From: Deltaproteobacteria bacterium UBA7527
GTDB taxonomy: Bacteria > Desulfobacterota > Syntrophorhabdia > Syntrophorhabdales > Syntrophorhabdaceae
Assembly (NCBI GenBank): GCA_002478225.1
Contig: DLMV01000015.1
Coordinates: 420 to 8,351 of the forward strand
Direction: 5' to 3'
DNA length: 7,932 bases
Below, piece after piece: positions 1-4,470 of this stretch. How positions within the stretch are numbered: the stretch's first letter is position 1; each line of letters begins with the position of its first letter. The notes under the pieces are model-generated. The model was not told the DNA's origin and made no database searches. It was given only the letters and a program-made list of their open reading frames with translations. The translations under genes and the position numbers were made by a program.

Positions 1-10
1 GAAAACGTTC

Positions 11-27
11 GGCGTTGGGCGTTAGGC
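11..27. repeat. Short heptamer tandem repeat (GGCGTTR)
   Basis: Two consecutive 7-bp units, ggcgttg (11-17) and ggcgtta (18-24), are followed by a partial third, ggc. The array lies in non-coding DNA close to the window edge, so its full extent to the left is unknown. It matches the 7-bp periodicity of the other intergenic repeats in this window, although the word itself is different. Confidence 0.5.
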
Positions 28-35
28 AAGAAATA

Positions 36-220
36 CGGCTTATAGTTCATAGTAGAAGCAAGCACGAAATTCTAAGCACCAATCTCTAAACAATATCAAA
101 ACTCAAATATCAAATGTCCCAAACAAATGCCCTTCAATACGTTTTGAATTTTTGGACATTGGGATTTGTTTAGGATTTAGATATTCGTGCTTAGGATTTA
201 CTATCAGCTATGAGCCGCTT
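36..220. repeat. Imperfect palindromic intergenic repeat, copy 1, built of 7-bp words
   Basis: The outer arms at about 36-58 and 197-220 are imperfect inverted copies (cggcttatagttcatagtag against the reverse complement cggctcatagctgatagtaa). Inner arms include agcacgaaa (61-69) against attcgtgct (183-191). The sequence has a 7-bp register: on the left gcacgaa (62), attctaa (69), gcaccaa (76), tctctaa (83), caaatat (104), caaatgt (111); on the right ttaggat (170), ttagata (177), ttcgtgc (184), ttaggat (191). It contains no plausible gene and lies just downstream of the ATPase stop codon, so it would be transcribed into that mRNA's 3' end unless transcription ends first. Two further copies occur at about 2073-2267 and 3482-3602. 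Confidence 0.75.
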
Positions 221-246
221 TTCACTTTTCACCTTTCACATTTCAC
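219..246. repeat. Four-copy heptamer tandem repeat (NTTTCAC)
   Basis: Four uninterrupted 7-bp units, ttttcac, ttttcac, ctttcac and atttcac, end three bases before the stop codon of the minus-strand ATPase gene at 249. They continue in the same 7-bp phase as the heptamer words of the adjoining palindromic repeat: ttaggat begins at 170 and 191, and ttttcac at 219 and 226. On the ATPase transcript the array reads as GTGAAA-type repeats immediately after the stop. Confidence 0.8.
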
Positions 247-248
247 TT

Positions 249-1976
249 CTATATTCCCAGTGTGACGCTGAAGACCTCTTCCAAGCTCGTGATGCCCTGC
301 TCCACCTTGCGCAGGCCCGATTCATAGAGCGTCGACATCCCTAATCCTTTGGCCAGGCTCCGTATCTCCTGGTGGGATGCGCTGTGAGAGATTATGTTCT
401 TAATGTCCTCGGAGATCGGCATCACCTCGGCAATGAGCATCCTTCCTTTATATCCCGTATTTCCGCACGCCGGACAGCCTTTTGCCCTGTATATCGTTTC
501 AGCGCGTAATGGTACGTTCCCGAGCTCCTTCACAGTGGGCGTATATGCCTCTTTACATTCCGGGCACAGTTTGCGGACCAGCCGCTGACCGATAACAATA
601 AGAATTGTAGGCGCCAGGAGATAGGGCTCGACCCCGATGTCGATGAGCCGCGTCACAGCAGACGGGGCATCGTTCGTATGGAGCGTAGAGAGGACGAGAT
701 GACCTGTCAGCGCTGAACGGACGCATATCTCGGCAGTCTCAAGGTCTCTTACCTCGCCGACCAGCATAATGTCAGGGTCCTGCCTTAAAAAACTTCTGAG
801 CGCCGCTGCGAAGGTAAGGCCGATCTCAGGCTTCACCTGCACCTGGTTGATGCCGTCCAGCCGGTATTCTACGGGGTCTTCAACGGTAACGATGTTCTTT
901 GTGGATGACTTGATCTCCTGGAGGATAGCATAGAGCGTTGTGGACTTGCCGCTCCCTGTGGGGCCTGTTATGAAGACAAGGCCATAGGGGCTGTTGATCG
1001 CCTTCTGCAGGGCTGCAAGGTCGTTTGACTCAAAACCCATCCTGTCAAGGTCAAAGACAACACCGCTTCTGTCAAGGATCCTCATGACGACCTTCTCTCC
1101 GTATATCGTGGGGATGATGGAGATCCTGAGGTCGATCGTCCTGTCTTCGAGTTTTACCATGTAGGTGCCGTCCTGCGGCAGGCGCTTCTCGGAGATATCG
1201 AGCTTCGATAAGATCTTTATCCTCGAAACAATAGGAAGGTAGAGGTGGCGCGGCGGCGGCGGGATATCGTAGAGCTTGCCGTCGATCCTGTATCGCAGTG
1301 AGATCCTGCCTTCAAAAGGCTCGATGTGGATGTCGGACGCACGCTGGTCGATCGCCTGCCAGAGCATGAGGTCGACGAGCTTAACAACGGGCGCTGCCTT
1401 TGCCCTGGCTATGATGCTGTCAAGGCTCAGGGAATCATCGTCTGATTCGGAAGCGGCCTGTCGCAGTCGGTCTATGCCGTAAAGCTTTGGTCCGCCTCCC
1501 TTTGCCAGATCTATAGCCCCGTAGAACTCTTCTATTGCCTTCATGATATCGGAACGGGTGGCAACAACGGGACTGATCTCACAGTGGGTGATCTTGCGGA
1601 GCTCATCAATGAGCATAAAATCCTGGGGATCGAACATAGCACACGTAAGGATATTCTTGTCCCGTGAGATCGGCAGAATGGTATTTCTCACGGCAACCTG
1701 CTTGGAGACGAGCATCTCCAGACCCTGGCCTTCATCCGGCCGCAAAGTGCCTGCCTTTGAAGAGACGAAGGGTATATTGAACTGCTGCGACAGCGCAAAG
1801 GCGACATCTTCCTCGCGAACCATACCCCGGTTCACGAGGATCTCGCCGAGGTGCCCTCCGTCTACATCCTGGATCTCGATAGCCTTATCAAGCTGTTCCT
1901 GACGGATAAATCTTTCTTTCAGGAGGATCTCTCCCAGCTTCACCCTCGAGGGGTCCCGTTTCATCTTTTTCGCCAT
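249..1976 (-). CDS. GspE/PilB-family secretion or type IV pilus assembly ATPase
   Basis: A complete 575-residue hexameric motor ATPase of the type II secretion/type IV pilus superfamily. Such enzymes work on the cytoplasmic face of the inner membrane and power pseudopilus or pilus assembly. An N-terminal MshEN-like region carries two LGEIL...AL motifs (about 14-32 and 43-62). An acidic, Ser-rich linker (about 175-187) leads to the motor core: a basic RYR motif at 228-230, Walker A GPTGSGKS at 338-345 (K344), Asp box TVEDPVEY at 364-371, Walker B region DIMLVGEVRD at 402-411 (E408), and His box STLHTND at 430-436. Two CxxC pairs (471-474 and 501-504) form the zinc-binding element typical of GspE/PilB. 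Length and motif order are normal for the family. The start is fixed: the frame has no other start codon between this ATG and an upstream in-frame TGA. No ribosome-binding site is seen. No pilin, secretin or GspF gene is adjacent, so GspE and PilB roles cannot be separated. Confidence 0.95.
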   Translation of the reverse strand: MAKKMKRDPSRVKLGEILLKERFIRQEQLDKAIEIQDVDGGHLGEILVNRGMVREEDVAFALSQQFNIPFVSSKAGTLRPDEGQGLEMLVSKQVAVRNTILPISRDKNILTCAMFDPQDFMLIDELRKITHCEISPVVATRSDIMKAIEEFYGAIDLAKGGGPKLYGIDRLRQAASESDDDSLSLDSIIARAKAAPVVKLVDLMLWQAIDQRASDIHIEPFEGRISLRYRIDGKLYDIPPPPRHLYLPIVSRIKILSKLDISEKRLPQDGTYMVKLEDRTIDLRISIIPTIYGEKVVMRILDRSGVVFDLDRMGFESNDLAALQKAINSPYGLVFITGPTGSGKSTTLYAILQEIKSSTKNIVTVEDPVEYRLDGINQVQVKPEIGLTFAAALRSFLRQDPDIMLVGEVRDLETAEICVRSALTGHLVLSTLHTNDAPSAVTRLIDIGVEPYLLAPTILIVIGQRLVRKLCPECKEAYTPTVKELGNVPLRAETIYRAKGCPACGNTGYKGRMLIAEVMPISEDIKNIISHSASHQEIRSLAKGLGMSTLYESGLRKVEQGITSLEEVFSVTLGI

Positions 1977-1982
1977 GTCACT

Positions 1983-2011
1983 ATTGTATGGAAAATACGG
2001 GCATACTGCAA
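1983..2011 (-). promoter_or_regulatory. Candidate sigma70-type promoter for the ATPase gene, near-leaderless
   Basis: On the minus strand a -10-like TACAAT (1983-1988, 5 of 6 consensus) has a weak -35-like TTGCAG (2006-2011) 17 bp upstream. Only six bases separate the -10 from the ATG at 1976, so initiation would fall at or beside the start codon. The lack of a Shine-Dalgarno sequence agrees with a leaderless message. The -35 is poor, so this remains a prediction. Confidence 0.4.
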
Positions 2012-2072
2012 GAGGGAAATGATCAGGAGCGAAGGGGCCGAGGAGTCAAGGGTTCGAGTGATTAAGATGACA

Positions 2073-2267
2073 TCAAGAAATCCTAATATCGAAGCACCAA
2101 ATCCTAAATAATATCGAAATTCAAATGTCGAATTTTCTAAACAGATACAAGATCGCTTAATTTTGCGTTTTGAACATTGGCACATTTGAAATTGTTTAGA
2201 GTTTCGATATTCGGATTTAGGATTTTGCTTTTAACCTCGATATACTATATACGAAATACGATATACG
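2073..2267. repeat. Imperfect palindromic intergenic repeat, copy 2, built of 7-bp words
   Basis: The left part runs in 7-bp words: atcctaa (2080), tatcgaa (2087), gcaccaa (2094), atcctaa (2101), ataatat (2108), cgaaatt (2115), caaatgt (2122). The right part continues in register: gtttaga (2194), gtttcga (2201), tattcgg (2208), atttagg (2215), attttgc (2222). The arms are inverted, for example aatcctaaat on the left against atttaggatt at 2215-2224. The right end passes into four tandem NATATAC-like units: gatatac (2239), tatatac (2246), gaaatac (2253), gatatac (2260). Word content and order closely follow copy 1 at 36-220. Confidence 0.75.
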
Positions 2268-2292
2268 GCCTGTACTGTCTGGATTTATGCGC

Positions 2293-2321
2293 TTGATTAA
2301 TTGTGAGTTACAGCCTATATT
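2293..2321 (+). promoter_or_regulatory. Candidate sigma70-type promoter for the DUF2284 gene
   Basis: TTGATT (2293-2298, 4 of 6 consensus) and TATATT (2316-2321, 5 of 6) are separated by exactly 17 bp. Nine bases lie between the -10 and the ATG at 2331, which predicts a leader of only a few nucleotides. This agrees with the absence of a Shine-Dalgarno sequence before that ATG. Confidence 0.5.
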
Positions 2322-2330
2322 TATATCATT

Positions 2331-2852
2331 ATGAAAAAATACGATGGTTATGTTGCGCTGGCGCTGGAAAAAGGCGTTGACGATGCCCTGATCGTCGATA
2401 CCGCAAAGGTTTTTACGGCTCCCTGGGTGAGGATGAAGTGCAAATTCGGATGCGCGGGATACGGGAAAAGGCTTTGCTGCCCACCCCATACACCCGACCA
2501 CATGGAGACGCGGGCCGTCCTTGATTCGTATAAACAAGCTCTGCTCTGCCACAAGCACTGGAAAAAGGATTACAAGGTCGTCGGGGGATTTAACGACACC
2601 ATCGTAGACCTCGAGACCGCCGTCTTCCTCGACGGATACTATAAGGCACTCGGCCTGGGAAGCGGTCCGTGTTCGCTGTGCAAGACCTGCGACACGAGCG
2701 GGACCTGCAGGAACCCCGAGAGGGCAAGGCCTGCTATGGAGGCCTGCGGGATCGATGTCTTTCAGACGGCGCGGGCGCATGATCTGCCTATTCGCGTGGT
2801 CCGGTCGCACGGTGAAGATCGGAACATCTACGGCATCGTATTGATCGAATGA
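2331..2852 (+). CDS. DUF2284 cysteine-rich metal-binding protein
   Basis: A 173-residue cytoplasmic protein that I recognise as DUF2284, a family of predicted metal-binding proteins common in anaerobes and without a firmly assigned function. There is no signal peptide or membrane segment. Ten cysteines lie in two groups. The N-terminal group is C37xxxC41 and the CCPP motif at 49-52. The C-terminal group is C114xxC117xxC120, C126 followed by NPE, then RPAMEACGIDVF at 133-144. The CxxCxxC plus downstream C-x-P-like pattern resembles a [4Fe-4S] site, but the ligand is not shown by sequence alone. Length is normal for the family. The ATG has no Shine-Dalgarno motif and lies just downstream of a candidate promoter. 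The rubrerythrin-like gene follows on the same strand after 95 bp, so co-transcription is possible. Confidence 0.88.
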   Translation: MKKYDGYVALALEKGVDDALIVDTAKVFTAPWVRMKCKFGCAGYGKRLCCPPHTPDHMETRAVLDSYKQALLCHKHWKKDYKVVGGFNDTIVDLETAVFLDGYYKALGLGSGPCSLCKTCDTSGTCRNPERARPAMEACGIDVFQTARAHDLPIRVVRSHGEDRNIYGIVLIE

Positions 2853-2872
2853 AGGTGAAGTGCAGGGATCTC

Positions 2873-2903
2873 GCTGATAGCTGACCCCTGATAGCTGATA
2901 GCC
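2873..2903. repeat. Four-copy heptamer tandem repeat (GCTGATA) with an 8-bp hairpin
   Basis: Units gctgata (2873), gctgacc (2880), cctgata (2887) and gctgata (2894) are followed by gcc. The array sits between the DUF2284 and rubrerythrin-like genes. Its right part forms a perfect 8-bp inverted repeat, cccctgat (2885-2892) with atcagggg (2904-2911), around an 11-nt loop. No T-run follows, so termination is doubtful. Confidence 0.7.
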
Positions 2904-2935
2904 ATCAGGGGAAGTAACGTAAGCCCGATAAACAC

Positions 2936-2942
2936 AAGGAGG
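2936..2942 (+). promoter_or_regulatory. Strong Shine-Dalgarno site for the rubrerythrin-like gene
   Basis: AAGGAGG lies five bases before the ATG at 2948 and fixes that start. It contrasts with the DUF2284 and ATPase genes, which have no visible ribosome-binding site. Confidence 0.85.
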
Positions 2943-2947
2943 CCATT

Positions 2948-3472
2948 ATGGACGACAAGGAACGTCTTAACGCATTAGAGGTGGCGCTTAACAACGAGAC
3001 GCGCGAGCGGGAATTCTACCTCAAGAACGCCGAAAGGACAACAAACCCCGTAGGGAAGGCAATGTTCGAGAGGATCGCCGAGGACGAGCTGGAACATTAC
3101 AGCCGCCTCAAAGAGCTCCATGCCAAATGGGCAGCAAAGGACAAGTGGCCTGAATCCGTCCCCTTGAAGGTAAACAACACGATCGTCAAGGACATCCTTT
3201 TAAATGTTATCAAGAAGGTCGAAAAGACCGCAAAGGGTGATGCCGGCGACATCGAGGCGATCAGGACCGCCGTTGATTTTGAAGAGAAGGGCGTCAAGTT
3301 CTATTCGGAACTAAGGGATGCATCTTCAAATCCGCGCGAGAAGGAGTTCTTCGACCTCCTTGCCATGATCGAGCACGAGCATTACCTGTCCCTCAAGGAT
3401 GCCGAAGAGTATCTCACAGACCCCACATCATGGTTCATCAAAGCCGAGCATCACACGCTGGATGGAGCGTAA
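2948..3472 (+). CDS. Rubrerythrin-like ferritin-family diiron protein without rubredoxin domain
   Basis: A 174-residue, cysteine-free, helical protein of the rubrerythrin/ferritin-like superfamily, predicted to be cytoplasmic. Two halves repeat the same pattern: helix A with E17 in ALNNETREREFY and helix B ending E47xxH50; helix C with E112 in AVDFEEKGVKFY and helix D with E142xxH145. These Glu and ExxH residues match the diiron ligands of rubrerythrins, which typically reduce peroxide in anaerobes. The C-terminal rubredoxin [Fe(SCys)4] domain of classical rubrerythrin is absent, as the lack of any Cys shows, so electrons must come from a separate donor if it is a peroxidase. The C-terminus AEHHTLDGA (166-174) resembles related short ferritin-family proteins. 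Peroxidase, iron-handling or other oxidase roles cannot be separated here. Convergent with the FecR-like gene across a palindromic repeat. Confidence 0.88.
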   Translation: MDDKERLNALEVALNNETREREFYLKNAERTTNPVGKAMFERIAEDELEHYSRLKELHAKWAAKDKWPESVPLKVNNTIVKDILLNVIKKVEKTAKGDAGDIEAIRTAVDFEEKGVKFYSELRDASSNPREKEFFDLLAMIEHEHYLSLKDAEEYLTDPTSWFIKAEHHTLDGA

Positions 3473-3481
3473 GCGAGAAAG

Positions 3482-3602
3482 GCAGTTGATAGCTCATGGC
3501 TCATAGTAAGAGCAACAAAGAGTAGGCGGTATGCAGTAAAGGCTTTCCGTGCTTACTACTTACCTGGTTCTTGCTTCTGCTATGAGCCATGAGCTGCTTT
3601 TA
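3482..3602. repeat. Palindromic intergenic repeat, copy 3, possible bidirectional terminator
   Basis: Perfect 16-bp inverted arms (3491-3506 and 3580-3595) lie between the convergent rubrerythrin-like and FecR-like genes. The pairing extends imperfectly inward (taagagcaa against cagaagcaa) and outward (ggcag against ctgctttt). On the plus strand the stem is followed by gctttta, so the RNA could act as a terminator, though the 73-nt interior is far larger than a standard terminator loop. The arms contain heptamer pairs, gctcatg/gctcata at 3492-3505 and ctgctat/gagccat at 3577-3590. The outer sequence matches copy 1: catagtagaagca (48-60) against catagtaagagca (3502-3514). Confidence 0.75.
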
Positions 3603-3603
3603 T

Positions 3604-4458
3604 CTATTCGGTCTTTATGGTTTCCCTGATATACGCATTCTCCGGATAGTCCTTTTTGAGCTTCTGTATCTCGCCTTTTGCCATCTCGTTCAGGTTCTTG
3701 TCGAGCAGATAGAAGATATAGGAAAGCCTGTATGAGAGGTCATCGCCCCGTTCACGGTAAAAGGCGATCCTTTGTGAAATGTCCTTTGCCTCATCTTCCC
3801 GGACGATCGTAAACCCTCCTCCGGAGATGTTCCGGTCTTTTCCGCCGTCGATGATCCACCGGTACTCTTTTCCATACTGGAGCATGCCCGATGGCACCGT
3901 CAATGAGTTCGCCGCGCTTTCTGTATGAAAGATCATCTGCTCGCCGGATATGATCTTGACGATCACCTTCTTGTCGCCCTGGCAGGTGTTCTCCCACATA
4001 AGCTCCGGCGTCACATCGAGGATACAGGTATTCACCGGAGAGACCGCCTTGACGCAGGGCCTGATGCTTCGCAGCACGATCCCGCCAATTGACCCGCTCA
4101 CACCCTTGCCGGGAGGGTTAAGCCCCTCGATCTCCCTGATGGAACCCCTGACCGCAACAAGCCGTCTATCCTTCACGACCCCTTCTGTGTTTGCAGCGAG
4201 CTCGTAGCCTTTATTATCCTTTACGGACACTATAACAACCTTTCCACGGGCAACCTTCACCCGGTCGCCCTCACTGACCGGAAAGAGCACATGCTCGGCC
4301 TTTTTCAGCTTTGTCACCTTTCCGTCAGGTCTCCGCACCTCTACATCTCCCTGGACATCAAAAACAAGCCCGAACCGCTCTGCCGCGTCCGCGTAAATAC
4401 CGGCACAATACAGCAACACCGCGCCAAGGAACATCACAATTGCAGCCCTCTTTACCAT
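3604..4458 (-). CDS. Exported FecR-like domain protein, partner of the CHASE2 cyclase
   Basis: A 284-residue protein with an N-terminal Sec-type signal (hydrophobic about 6-20, likely cleavage near ADA|A at 25-26). C18 is preceded by Tyr, so no proper lipobox is seen. Residues about 30-105 (GDVEVRRPDGK, EGDRVKVARG, AANTEGVV) look like a FecR-type beta domain of the kind found without FecI/TonB partners. Residues about 140-218 (TPELMWENT to YRWIIDGG) resemble an Ig/FnIII-like fold. About 222-280 is helical and perhaps TPR-like. Three Cys (135, 145, 159) could form disulfides in the periplasm. The start is fixed by AAGGAGGT at 4463-4470, overlapping the cyclase stop. The 11-bp gap says the gene is co-transcribed as the second gene of the cyclase operon. 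I infer a periplasmic partner or ligand-binding subunit; the domain assignment is moderately sure, the function is not. Confidence 0.78.
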   Translation of the reverse strand: MVKRAAIVMFLGAVLLYCAGIYADAAERFGLVFDVQGDVEVRRPDGKVTKLKKAEHVLFPVSEGDRVKVARGKVVIVSVKDNKGYELAANTEGVVKDRRLVAVRGSIREIEGLNPPGKGVSGSIGGIVLRSIRPCVKAVSPVNTCILDVTPELMWENTCQGDKKVIVKIISGEQMIFHTESAANSLTVPSGMLQYGKEYRWIIDGGKDRNISGGGFTIVREDEAKDISQRIAFYRERGDDLSYRLSYIFYLLDKNLNEMAKGEIQKLKKDYPENAYIRETIKTE

Positions 4459-4462
4459 GATG

Positions 4463-4470
4463 ACCTCCTT
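4463..4470 (-). promoter_or_regulatory. Shine-Dalgarno of the FecR-like gene overlapping the cyclase stop
   Basis: On the minus strand AAGGAGGT begins with the last base of the cyclase TAA (4470-4472) and lies four bases before the ATG at 4458. This overlap supports translational linkage of the two genes. Confidence 0.8.

Larger units (their letters stand above)
1977..2330. other. 354-bp non-coding divergent intergenic region
   Basis: This is the gap between the start codons of the divergent ATPase and DUF2284 genes. It holds a candidate promoter at each end and a copy of the heptamer-based palindromic repeat in the middle. Short open frames across it have no recognisable protein features and follow the low-complexity repeat, so I do not call a gene. 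No tRNA- or riboswitch-like fold was recognised by eye. Confidence 0.7.

Noticed and set aside
36..246. CRISPR array or insertion-sequence remnant
   Set aside because: No constant direct repeat with unique spacers, no transposase fragment, and no clear target-site duplication; the structure is palindromic with 7-bp units.
1961..2185. 74-codon minus-strand open frame in the intergenic repeat
   Set aside because: It overlaps the ATPase start and translates repeat DNA; no ribosome-binding site and no family resemblance.
2217..2810. 197-codon minus-strand open frame opposite the DUF2284 gene
   Set aside because: It lies antisense to a recognisable Cys-rich protein, begins inside the repeat, and shows no domain or signal of its own.
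2885..2911. Hairpin as an intrinsic terminator after the DUF2284 gene
   Set aside because: The 8-bp stem is perfect, but no T-run follows on either strand and the loop is 11 nt, so I list it only as part of the heptamer repeat.
4402..4413. Lipoprotein signal in the FecR-like protein
   Set aside because: C18 is preceded by LLY, and Tyr at -1 does not fit the lipobox; a Sec signal with cleavage near ADA|A fits better.
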